Virus record (IMG/VR): IMGVR_UViG_3300008120_007163
Location: 1 to 46,055 of that record
DNA from: a virus
Direction: 5' to 3' (one strand)
Length of the DNA stretch: 46,055 nucleotides
A model generated the notes under the pieces. That model made no database searches and was not told the origin of the DNA. It worked only from the letters and a program-made list of their open reading frames with translations. Within the stretch, counting starts at the first letter, position 1. Every line of letters begins with the position of its first letter. Positions 35,082 to 41,914 of the stretch are shown here, in pieces. A program made the translations under genes and the position numbers.

Positions 35082-35386
35082 GTACGTTATTCGCAACATT
35101 TGTATGGCTAATGGTTGTATACGGAATCACGCAAATCGTAGCCGATGCCGGTATAACACGGCCGCTTAAGGATCGAATGCTTACACTACCAGTGCTATCG
35201 TTCGTAGCAAGAATGATGGATTGTTTTCTATGTGCAAGTGTGTGGGTGTCGTTCTTTGTATCGTTATCGGTTTGGAGTCCAACTGCAACGGTGTTCGAAT
35301 CGGATGCCCAGTTCTTTTTAGACGGCATGTTTGGTAGTGCGTGTCTATGGTTTTTACGTGGAATCGAATCACTATTGCACGATTGA
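35078..35386 (+). CDS. small membrane protein with CFLC motif, 102 aa
   Basis: Hydrophobic segments lie at about 3-22 and 48-66, with a third weaker one near 80-96. The second contains C49 and C52 in MDCFLCASVW, like the cysteine pair of DUF1360-type membrane proteins. Function unknown. One base separates it from the next start. Confidence 0.6.
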   Translation: MSTLFATFVWLMVVYGITQIVADAGITRPLKDRMLTLPVLSFVARMMDCFLCASVWVSFFVSLSVWSPTATVFESDAQFFLDGMFGSACLWFLRGIESLLHD

Positions 35387-35387
35387 T

Positions 35388-35906
35388 ATGCCGTTAATTA
35401 AAAATAAAGCCTTGAATTTAACTGAGCGTGAAATACGTTATGCGATGGCTAACTCGCGCTCAAATAAAGAAGCATCGCGCTTTATAGGTTGTCATTTCGA
35501 TACGTATCGGATCTATGCAAAACGTTATATCGACGAGGAGACCGGCAAAACTTTATGGGATCTTCATAAAAATCCTTCAGGTAAGGGCGTGCCTAAAAAC
35601 AATGGGACCTTGTTTTTTAAAAAGGACATCTTCGAAATTTTAGACGGCAAGCATCCGAAGTATAATCGTGGTATATTAGCCCGTCGCATAATCGACGAGT
35701 GCGTATTCCCCGAAGAATGTGCGGTCTGTGGATTTAATGAAAAACGGATAACCGACTATAAAGTCCCACTGATCTTAATATGGAAAGATGGTGACCTGAC
35801 AAATCACAAACGCGAAAACTTAGAGTTCATTTGTTACAATTGTTATTTTTTAACATACGATGACGTTTTCCATAAAACGGAACGTGTAAATTTTAAAGGT
35901 TATTGA
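35388..35906 (+). CDS. HNH-like zinc-binding phage protein, probably not catalytic
   Basis: ATG 35388 was preferred; an upstream TTG start at 35331 lies inside the previous gene. An N-terminal helix-turn-helix-like region (NSRSNKEASRFIGCHFDTYR) is followed by two zinc-type pairs, CAVC and CYNC, and a NHKRENLEFIC stretch typical of HNH proteins. The catalytic histidine expected in the LxLDH position is replaced (PLILIW), so nuclease activity is doubtful. I recall similar proteins in T4-like phages of other hosts. Confidence 0.62.
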   Translation: MPLIKNKALNLTEREIRYAMANSRSNKEASRFIGCHFDTYRIYAKRYIDEETGKTLWDLHKNPSGKGVPKNNGTLFFKKDIFEILDGKHPKYNRGILARRIIDECVFPEECAVCGFNEKRITDYKVPLILIWKDGDLTNHKRENLEFICYNCYFLTYDDVFHKTERVNFKGY

Positions 35907-35907
35907 T

Positions 35908-36240
35908 ATGCGTATAGAGACAGCAGATGACATCTACTCGGTAATTACAACGAATACACCAGACACAATTTTCGCCAAAAGAATTTGGGAAGGTTTAGCC
36001 AATGCATTTTATCAACTTGCATTAAATGACCCGTTATATGATAGTAAAAAGAAACTGGAAACTGTACTTGAATTGGCAAAACAGTATGATGTACAGGTGC
36101 CATCAGATCAATATCGTCACGTAGAAAATTTCATGAAAGCCTCACTTGAAACCGGTGGAACTTTCGATTCAGAACGTATAAAAGACTTAGAATATGAATT
36201 TAGTAGAACTGTCAGCCGCGAGAGCGCAGAAAATTTATGA
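35908..36240 (+). CDS. hypothetical protein, 110 aa
   Basis: Not recognised. It is mainly helical and acidic at both ends. Its last 47 bases overlap the start of the next gene in another frame. No functional motif is visible. Confidence 0.6.
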   Translation: MRIETADDIYSVITTNTPDTIFAKRIWEGLANAFYQLALNDPLYDSKKKLETVLELAKQYDVQVPSDQYRHVENFMKASLETGGTFDSERIKDLEYEFSRTVSRESAENL

Positions 36241-36421
36241 GTATGGAGAGATCGCATATGAAATTCGCCTATTAGAGCAAAGACTCCGAATAGCGGAAAT
36301 GCAACAAAACCAAATATTAGTTGTTTTAGAGTCATTAGAGCAACAAATCGATAATTTAACAGAAAAAACAGAAATTTCTGAAAAAAAAGACGAAGAAAAT
36401 TTGGAAAAGTCGAAAAAATGA
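36194..36421 (+). CDS. small coiled-coil protein, 75 aa
   Basis: Residues 20-60 show heptad-like spacing of leucine, isoleucine and valine (EIRLLEQRLRIAEMQQNQIL), indicating a coiled coil, followed by a lysine- and glutamate-rich tail. The 47-base overlap with the upstream gene is unusually long, so the true start may be further downstream. A weak promoter for the next gene lies over its 3' end. Confidence 0.5.
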   Translation: MNLVELSAARAQKIYEYGEIAYEIRLLEQRLRIAEMQQNQILVVLESLEQQIDNLTEKTEISEKKDEENLEKSKK

Positions 36422-36431
36422 TATATATTAC
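36400..36431 (+). promoter_or_regulatory. weak Bacteroidota-type promoter P9
   Basis: TTTGGAAAAGTCGAAAA begins at 36400, and TATATTAC lies at 36424-36431 with the same 20-base spacing. The -7 element departs from TAnnTTTG at two positions, so it is weaker than the other eight. ATG 36456 follows after 24 bases. Confidence 0.4.
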
Positions 36432-36455
36432 AACATATTTATAAACAATTATATT

Positions 36456-36662
36456 ATGGACACATTACTTGTATACGTACCAAAAGACACACTATCAGAA
36501 ATCATTAATGCAGACGGTACTATTAATAGGCCTGATGAATTTTGGTTATCGAAACCGGATGGTTGGTCGAACGACAAGTTGAGCGCGCTAAATATATCGG
36601 CGTCAACTTACTCGGAATGGACACGTTCAGACCTTAAACGTAAGGTACTTTTAAAAGGTTAG
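36456..36662 (+). CDS. hypothetical protein, 68 aa
   Basis: Not recognised. The product (MDTLLVYVPKDTLSEIINAD onward) is rich in serine and tryptophan. A weak promoter precedes it, and an inverted-repeat arm begins just after its stop. Confidence 0.55.
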   Translation: MDTLLVYVPKDTLSEIINADGTINRPDEFWLSKPDGWSNDKLSALNISASTYSEWTRSDLKRKVLLKG

Positions 36663-36699
36663 AGATCGTTATATTGGAAATACGCAACCTCAGTGGTGC
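36663..36699 (+). repeat. left arm of an inverted repeat flanking hsp20
   Basis: The arm includes GGAAATACGCAACCTC at 36676-36691. Its reverse complement, with one extra C, lies at 37210-37226. Weaker pairing extends outward through AGATcGTTATA on this side and TATAACATCT on the other. Confidence 0.6.
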
Positions 36700-36755
36700 A
36701 ATTTTAATTATTTATTAACCGCCGATCTTAGTGACGGCACAAACATTGGAGTGAT

Positions 36756-37181
36756 ATGAGTACACGACTATTATTAGGGGATACACACCCCTTTGACATT
36801 TTGTTCAAAGACCTATTTAAAGACACTGAAAACTTTGTACCAGCGTATGCTACGAAACCACCTCATCCGTTAGATATCTACGAGACAAAGGATGGACTGG
36901 TATTCGAAGTGGCATGCACCGGTATTGAAAAAGACGCAGTTCGCATCAGCACTGAAGATCGTGATGTTATAAAAATCACGTATGAAAAACCGAAAGAAGT
37001 CGACAATACCGAAATCAATTATATCCACAAAGGTATTGCGAAGCGCTCATTTAATTTAGCGTATAAGGTTGCATCAAAATACGATTTAGAGGGTTCTACA
37101 GCTAAAATGGAAAATGGTTTATTGACAATCACGATTCCGTATGCTGAGGCATCTAAGCCAAGAACTCTGAAAATCGACTAA
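36756..37181 (+). CDS. Hsp20-type small heat-shock protein
   Basis: Small heat-shock proteins hold unfolding proteins in solution; T4-like phages sometimes carry one. The alpha-crystallin domain runs from about residue 40 (PLDIYETKDGLVFEVACTG) to the C-terminal GLLTITIPYAE, and the chain ends KPRTLKID. The N-terminal arm is short (FDILFKDLFKDTENF). At 141 residues it is a typical size. Imperfect inverted repeats lie on both sides, suggesting the gene arrived as a cassette or is controlled by the repeats. Confidence 0.85.
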   Translation: MSTRLLLGDTHPFDILFKDLFKDTENFVPAYATKPPHPLDIYETKDGLVFEVACTGIEKDAVRISTEDRDVIKITYEKPKEVDNTEINYIHKGIAKRSFNLAYKVASKYDLEGSTAKMENGLLTITIPYAEASKPRTLKID

Positions 37182-37201
37182 TCAACACAAATCAGTTTTA
37201 G

Positions 37202-37237
37202 CAGTACCAGAGGCTTGCGTATTTCCGTATAACATCT
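37202..37237 (+). repeat. right arm of the inverted repeat flanking hsp20
   Basis: GAGGCTTGCGTATTTCC at 37210-37226 is the reverse complement of the arm at 36676-36691, except for one inserted C. The arm sits between hsp20 and the SleB-type gene. Confidence 0.6.
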
Positions 37238-37246
37238 AAACCGATT

Positions 37247-37720
37247 ATGAAAAGAATACTTTACACATGTATAACGATAGTCTTGCTATCGATTTCGGTA
37301 CCGACGAGTACTGATACCAGCGCATCATCTTCGGTTGCGCTTTATTATTATCGTTTTCTTGAATCGAAACAGTCGGAAATCGATCTGTTGTCACGTTTAA
37401 TCAATTCCGAATCCGGTACTGAAACATTCCACGATAAACTTATGGTAGGCAGTGTTGTACTGAATCGTATGCGTAAACGTTCAATCGACATGCAGTCGGT
37501 CATATTCGAACCGAATCAGTTCTCAGGAGTACATGATGACGGTTTCACACGTACTGCGGAAAGTGACAGGGCAGCAATGATGCTAATTATCAGTGGACCA
37601 ATCGATACCTCAGCGATCTATTTTCTCAATCCTGATGTCTCTACGAATCGTTCTTGGGTACGTAAAGTAATGCGAAGAGAACTGGTTGTAGAAAATAAAA
37701 ATCATTTTTTCTATAAATAA
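37247..37720 (+). CDS. secreted SleB/CwlJ-type cell-wall hydrolase
   Basis: A signal peptide is visible at about 1-26 (MKRILYTCITIVLLSIS, then small polar residues). The hydrolase domain follows: LLSRLINSESGTE with E55 as probable catalytic glutamate, VGSVVLNRM near 67-75, and FEPNQFSGV near 87-95. This pattern belongs to the SleB-type peptidoglycan hydrolases. Exported by the host secretion system, it could act as an endolysin that needs no holin. A promoter lies just beyond its stop. Confidence 0.78.
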   Translation: MKRILYTCITIVLLSISVPTSTDTSASSSVALYYYRFLESKQSEIDLLSRLINSESGTETFHDKLMVGSVVLNRMRKRSIDMQSVIFEPNQFSGVHDDGFTRTAESDRAAMMLIISGPIDTSAIYFLNPDVSTNRSWVRKVMRRELVVENKNHFFYK

Positions 37721-37752
37721 TTTGGATATCTGCGATATAGTTTCTATATTTG
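37721..37752 (+). promoter_or_regulatory. Bacteroidota-type promoter P5 (probably leaderless)
   Basis: TTTGGATATCTG at 37721 and TATATTTG at 37745-37752 have the 20-base spacing. The ATG of the UVDE gene is at 37757, only four bases after the -7 element, so the transcript probably starts at or next to the start codon. Confidence 0.7.
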
Positions 37753-37756
37753 CAGT

Positions 37757-38794
37757 ATGATACGACACATAGGTTACGCATGCGTTAATACGCAACTCCA
37801 AGCAAAAAAAGTAAAGATGTCAACTGCAAGAAAATCGACAATCGATGCAGGCGGCGAAGAGGTAATTACCGATCTCATACTTTCAAATTTAGACTCGTTA
37901 TATAAGATACTCGAGTGGAATCACAAGAAGAAAATCAAATTCTTCAGAATGGGATCCGAACTGTTTCCTTGGTTAGGTACATACGATATTCGTAAGTTCA
38001 AACGATTCGACGAAATCGAATACAATGCAGGATTTGTAGGCGAGTACGCCCGTGAGAAACGCATGCGACTGACATTTCATCCTGGTCCTTTTAATGTACT
38101 ATGTTCGCCTAATGAGGAGGTTGTAGAAAAGACTATCAAAGAACTTGACGCTCACAGTGAGATATTCGATCTCATGGGATTTGCGCCGAGTTTCGACAAC
38201 AAAATAAATATACATGTCGGTGGTGCATACGATGACAAAGAAGCGACACTCAAGAGATGGGTTCAGAATTGGCGCCGACTCAAAGATAGCACAAGACAAC
38301 GGGTAGTTGTTGAGAATGACGACAAGTCTTCGATGTTCGCAGTTACGGATCTGATGCAACTGCACAAAATGTGCAACAAAGAATTGCCGATAACTTTCGA
38401 TTTTTTTCACCATAAATTTCACACTGGTGGTATGACCGAAAATGAAGCGTTAGATGCTGCTGTATCAACATGGCCGAAGGGTGTTGTACCTGCAACACAT
38501 TACAGTGAATCAAGGCGTGAAGAAAAGGTCAAAATTATCACTGACATATTTCGTAACAATCGTATACCTTGGGAAGACTTAGAAAAATGGCCTACATTCA
38601 AAGAAGCGTACGATTTTTACAGTCACATCAAATACCAAGCACATTCCGATTATGTCGACGGTCCGATCGATTCACACGGTCACACTATCGATGTCATGAT
38701 CGAAGCGAAGATGAAAGAGCAAGCCGTGTTCGGGTTACGCGATGCAGATACAGTACGAAAGTTACGTGCAGAAACACCATTATTAAATGGATAA
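37757..38794 (+). CDS. uvsE: UV damage endonuclease, UVDE family
   Basis: UVDE nicks DNA 5' of UV photoproducts using a TIM barrel and metal ions. The N-terminus MIRHIGYACVNTQL is the usual first strand. Metal-ligand residues are visible in FHPGPFNVL, NIHVGGAYDD, VVENDDKSS, TFDFFHHKFH, PATHYSESR and SHGHTIDVMIEAK. At 345 residues it is full length. It is the second UV repair enzyme in the window besides DenV. Promoter P5 is so close that the mRNA may lack a leader. Confidence 0.88.
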   Translation: MIRHIGYACVNTQLQAKKVKMSTARKSTIDAGGEEVITDLILSNLDSLYKILEWNHKKKIKFFRMGSELFPWLGTYDIRKFKRFDEIEYNAGFVGEYAREKRMRLTFHPGPFNVLCSPNEEVVEKTIKELDAHSEIFDLMGFAPSFDNKINIHVGGAYDDKEATLKRWVQNWRRLKDSTRQRVVVENDDKSSMFAVTDLMQLHKMCNKELPITFDFFHHKFHTGGMTENEALDAAVSTWPKGVVPATHYSESRREEKVKIITDIFRNNRIPWEDLEKWPTFKEAYDFYSHIKYQAHSDYVDGPIDSHGHTIDVMIEAKMKEQAVFGLRDADTVRKLRAETPLLNG

Positions 38795-38811
38795 AAAAAA
38801 TTAAGAAAAAG

Positions 38812-38843
38812 GTTGGAATTCTCAGAAAAAGAATCTATATTTG
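38812..38843 (+). promoter_or_regulatory. Bacteroidota-type promoter P6
   Basis: TTGGAATTCTCAGAAA at 38813 and TATATTTG at 38836-38843 have the usual spacing. The following leader (TAATTAAAAATCAATATTATG) is nearly the same as after P7 and P8. Confidence 0.78.
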
Positions 38844-38865
38844 TGTATAATTAAAAATCAATATT

Positions 38866-39975
38866 ATGTTAGACTTACAGACAGCATTACAAGAGACACG
38901 GAGCATGACGGTTCCGATGACCCAAATTCGTGTTCGATCACGAAAAGAACTCGAAATCAACGGTAAAGTATTACCGATGAGCGACACTGCGTTTAAAGAC
39001 CTACTGAAATTAGTTGGACTTACGCATAAGACAGTCAATCACCTCAACGAGAATTTGGCACAGAACGCCGGGTTTGCAATTGTTAAAGAATTGATGCGTG
39101 CAATGTCACAGACAAAAGGAAACATCTCACTGGTCATCAACAAGGAAGACAAAGAGATCAAACGAATCTGCAAAGAGGGTGACCTATCAGGTTCCGAAAC
39201 GTCAATTGCACCGGGTACAATTCAAGACATGATTAGTTACGCACTCGACAAATCGGATCGAGTCAAACTTTCAAACACATTTGTATCCGATGGCGGCACA
39301 AAGGTTGCGTTTAATCTTAAATGGGATAACCCGATAGCACTCACACTACCAGGTGAAGACATTTCATTCGGTAAACAAATCGTTTGGGATCTACTCGGAC
39401 CAACCGCAATAAGCGATTTTGTTGAACGACAGATCTGTACTAATGGCATGACCGGAATCGTACCAGGTAAGGCGCAGTTTTTAGATGCATCGACAACACC
39501 TTCAGAATGGTACAAACAACTTTACGAAGACCTTGTGAATCCGAATAAGGATAAGATAGTTCACTATCAGGATCGTATAGCCGATGCAGTTAATTCGAAT
39601 TTATCTGTATACGAATACAATAAGATCAAATCACACCTTATGGAAAACTGGAGTGGTGACGGTGAGCGTATCACACGATATTTAGGTGATGAGAGTTGGA
39701 AAACCGATTATATAAATAAAGGTATCAAACTCGACACTTTGAATGTATCACAACTGAGAAACTGTCCGACTCCGGTAAATAGTTGGGACGCAGTCAACTG
39801 TCTCACCGACATGGCATCACATAGTTACACGACTCCTGTATCGGATCGAGTCAAACGAGATACACAGAGACTTGCCGGTAAATTCATCAACAAAGGATGG
39901 GATTCGAACCAACAGATTTTCAACACACCGACATATAAGGTAACGAAACCTGGCGGTTATTTTTCGATGAATTGA
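38866..39975 (+). CDS. DUF932-like phage protein
   Basis: The 369-residue protein has PMSDTAFKDLLKLVGL near 37-52 followed by a helical stretch, and later strand-rich parts (FVSDGGTKVAFNLKW, FVERQICTNGMTG). This order resembles DUF932 proteins found on phages and plasmids, whose function is not established. It has its own promoter P6 and ends just before a strong terminator, so it is a single-gene transcript. It is probably expressed early and strongly, by promoter quality. Confidence 0.5.
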   Translation: MLDLQTALQETRSMTVPMTQIRVRSRKELEINGKVLPMSDTAFKDLLKLVGLTHKTVNHLNENLAQNAGFAIVKELMRAMSQTKGNISLVINKEDKEIKRICKEGDLSGSETSIAPGTIQDMISYALDKSDRVKLSNTFVSDGGTKVAFNLKWDNPIALTLPGEDISFGKQIVWDLLGPTAISDFVERQICTNGMTGIVPGKAQFLDASTTPSEWYKQLYEDLVNPNKDKIVHYQDRIADAVNSNLSVYEYNKIKSHLMENWSGDGERITRYLGDESWKTDYINKGIKLDTLNVSQLRNCPTPVNSWDAVNCLTDMASHSYTTPVSDRVKRDTQRLAGKFINKGWDSNQQIFNTPTYKVTKPGGYFSMN

Positions 39976-39993
39976 TTGATTTTTGATTACATA

Positions 39994-40020
39994 GGGTGGG
40001 GGAAACCTCACCCATTTTTT
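39994..40020 (+). terminator. rho-independent terminator after the DUF932-like gene
   Basis: GGGTGGGG (39994-40001) pairs with CCTCACCC (40006-40013), with one G-U pair, around a GAAA loop, followed by ATTTTTT. The preceding TTTTTGATTACATA also precedes the terminator at 42473. Confidence 0.85.
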
Positions 40021-40037
40021 AAAATTAAAACAAAAAA

Positions 40038-40268
40038 ATGAAAAGTTTAGGATTTGTATTCGGATTTTTAGCATCACTGGTGTTCTTATTGTTTGCGGCC
40101 GCAGTGATATTCGCATACCCGATTATGTTTTGTTGGAATTACGGTGTCGTAGCAGCTGTCGACGGTGCAAATAAGATCGACTTTTGGCAGGCACTTACAC
40201 TGTTTTTAGTGTTCCGATTACTTGTCGGAAACTCTTCACGTTTAGAAACCGACTCGAAAAAAAAGTGA
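40038..40268 (+). CDS. small membrane protein, 76 aa
   Basis: One strong hydrophobic segment at about 5-32 and a second near 50-63 flank a polar loop containing WNYGVVAAVDGANKIDFWQAL. A lysine-rich C-terminus (SKKK) follows. It lies right after a terminator and has no clear TAnnTTTG promoter, so it may rely on read-through. Function unknown. Confidence 0.6.
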   Translation: MKSLGFVFGFLASLVFLLFAAAVIFAYPIMFCWNYGVVAAVDGANKIDFWQALTLFLVFRLLVGNSSRLETDSKKK

Positions 40269-40296
40269 AAAAAATCGAATCTTTTTTAGGGAAAAG

Positions 40297-40328
40297 GTTG
40301 CCTAATTCAGAAAAAGACTCTATATTTG
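40297..40328 (+). promoter_or_regulatory. Bacteroidota-type promoter P7
   Basis: TTGCCTAATTCAGAAA at 40298 and TATATTTG at 40321-40328 have the usual spacing. The TTGG extension is TTGC here, but the CAGAAAAAGA part matches P6 closely. Confidence 0.75.
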
Positions 40329-40350
40329 TTATGTAATTAAAATCAATATC

Positions 40351-40920
40351 ATGAAACAAAAAATGACAATCAAAATCGACGGAATCGAATTTCAGATTCC
40401 TGCGAAATCGTTGCAAAAAGATTACAACGGTAACGACATCATCAGATTAGGCAGTACAGAATCTGCATCGATCTTGAAACAGTATGTTAAAAAGAAGTAT
40501 CCTTCACTTGAAACGTGGAGTAGTTCAGACAAGTATGCAGGTGGCGAATCGGCTACGATTTGGGTTTGCAATACGGATGGAACCGCAGTTCCAAACGAGA
40601 TCTACAAAGACATCGATTGGTTTTCAAAAAATCTTGAGGCTGGTACTTTCAACGGTATGGAAGACATTTACGAATACAAAAACGACAGCGTCACCGACAC
40701 TGGTATACCGATTACAAACTACACAAAATATGTGTTTGTGAATAACAGACCGAAACACGGTTCGCCACTGAGCATTATGCAGTCATTGAAAGGAATGATG
40801 GCAGGCGAATACGACTTTGGAGTTGTGGATTTGCAAACTGCAATCGCTAAAATGAAAAGGTTCGGCTACAAAGATGCGGAACTCGATAAAGGTGTTAACT
40901 TGTTAATCGCATTGTCATGA
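40351..40920 (+). CDS. LPD29-like domain protein, 189 aa
   Basis: A central region (about 45-115) reads ILKQYVKKKYPSLETWSSSD, then KYAGGESATIWV and an acidic NGMEDIYEY. This order resembles the LPD29 domain, found in large polyvalent phage and plasmid proteins. The protein stands alone here and has its own promoter. It overlaps the nucleotidase gene by four bases. The domain call is from memory and tentative. Confidence 0.45.
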   Translation: MKQKMTIKIDGIEFQIPAKSLQKDYNGNDIIRLGSTESASILKQYVKKKYPSLETWSSSDKYAGGESATIWVCNTDGTAVPNEIYKDIDWFSKNLEAGTFNGMEDIYEYKNDSVTDTGIPITNYTKYVFVNNRPKHGSPLSIMQSLKGMMAGEYDFGVVDLQTAIAKMKRFGYKDAELDKGVNLLIALS

Positions 40921-41399
40921 GTAATAAGAGTAATAAAATAAGAGTGTTTGTCGACATGGACGGTGTACTTGTCAACTTCGAAAAGTCGTTTAAAGAGTAC
41001 CTTAAAACATGTGGACCGACACTGCACAACATGTACCAATATAATCCTGATTTGATACCAGGTATATTTAGAGACGCGGAACCGATGCCTGGTGCAATCG
41101 AAGCAATACAAAAACTACATCGAACTGGACTGTACGATTTATGTGTCGCCACAACATCGCCTTGGGACAATCAGTCAGCAGCTGCCGACAAGATGTTTTG
41201 GATTCAGAAATATTTCGGTGAAGAGTTCTACAAAAGTATGATTATCACGCATCGAAAGGATATGCTTAATGGCGAGTATCTCATCGACGATAGAACGGTA
41301 AACGGCGCATCGGAATTCGATGGTATGTTGATACAATTCGGAACCACACAATATCCTGACTGGGAAACAATTTTACAGAAAATTTTCAAAATTAACTAA
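40917..41399 (+). CDS. 5'(3')-deoxyribonucleotidase, HAD family
   Basis: The catalytic motif is FVDMDGVLVNF at 11-21, with D13 the nucleophile and D15 the general acid. GLYDLCVATTSPW near 72-84 supplies motif II, and a K and acidic GEYLIDDRTVNG near 119-130 supply motifs III-IV. At 160 residues it fits NT5C-type phosphatases that dephosphorylate dNMPs. It would adjust deoxynucleotide pools alongside MazG and ribonucleotide reductase. The next promoter starts just after its stop. Confidence 0.82.
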   Translation: MSNKSNKIRVFVDMDGVLVNFEKSFKEYLKTCGPTLHNMYQYNPDLIPGIFRDAEPMPGAIEAIQKLHRTGLYDLCVATTSPWDNQSAAADKMFWIQKYFGEEFYKSMIITHRKDMLNGEYLIDDRTVNGASEFDGMLIQFGTTQYPDWETILQKIFKIN

Positions 41400-41404
41400 A
41401 AAAG

Positions 41405-41436
41405 GTTGGAAATCTCAGATAAAGTTTCTATATTTG
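41405..41436 (+). promoter_or_regulatory. Bacteroidota-type promoter P8
   Basis: TTGGAAATCTCAGATA at 41406 and TATATTTG at 41429-41436 have the usual spacing. The following leader matches those of P6 and P7 almost base for base up to the ATG at 41460. Confidence 0.78.
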
Positions 41437-41459
41437 TTTTGTAATTAAAAATCAATATT

Positions 41460-41867
41460 ATGTTATTTATTAAAACAAACAAGCCTTACAAAGAGCTAAA
41501 CAGCGAAGATGTTGTCGACTCGACAAATCAACCATTAATGGAAGCATCACTTATTTGGGATTCGGAAACCGAACAGTGGATAGTGCGATTCGGATCCGAA
41601 AAAAAGGTCATCCGTGACGTGATATACAGAGCAGCACAGAGATCTTCCGAAGAGGAGTTAATCAAGATCGACTTCGCTACATCAAGAGCAAGCAGGATAC
41701 CTGCCAACCGACTACAGAAGGAAACAAAGATGCAACAGGTATCAGAACCAGCAGTCACAGTATTCGATCCGGATTCGGTAGAAGTTGAAACGACACGTTT
41801 GAAAGACATAAATTTCGATCCTCGTATGTTTCAACCGATTCGAACCGGCAATACTATCCTGGTTTAG
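41460..41867 (+). CDS. RadA-like ATPase, N-terminal fragment
   Basis: The 135-residue product ends VETTRLKDINFDPRMFQPI-RTGN and stops at 41867. The sequence before the stop looks like the entry to a RadA/RecA-type ATPase (IxTGxxxL). The Walker A P-loop that should follow is absent. Downstream, another frame resumes with the second half of such an ATPase, so this is best read as the N-terminal part of one gene with an internal, out-of-frame loss near 41845-41866. It has its own promoter P8. Confidence 0.6.
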   Translation: MLFIKTNKPYKELNSEDVVDSTNQPLMEASLIWDSETEQWIVRFGSEKKVIRDVIYRAAQRSSEEELIKIDFATSRASRIPANRLQKETKMQQVSEPAVTVFDPDSVEVETTRLKDINFDPRMFQPIRTGNTILV

Positions 41868-41914
41868 GTGAGATCGATTTCCTTTACATCGGCAACTATG
41901 TAACGAATCCTGAT

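Noticed and set aside
36663-36755. a tRNA gene in the gap before hsp20
   Set aside because: No cloverleaf with a T-arm GTTCRA box could be drawn; the visible pairing is with the repeat arm downstream of hsp20.
10333-37718. TATAAATA octamers just before several genes (10333, 23242, 34018, 34750, 37711) as T4-type late promoters
   Set aside because: Roughly four copies are expected by chance in DNA this A/T-rich, several encode the C-terminal Tyr-Lys of the preceding gene, and there is no late-gene context.
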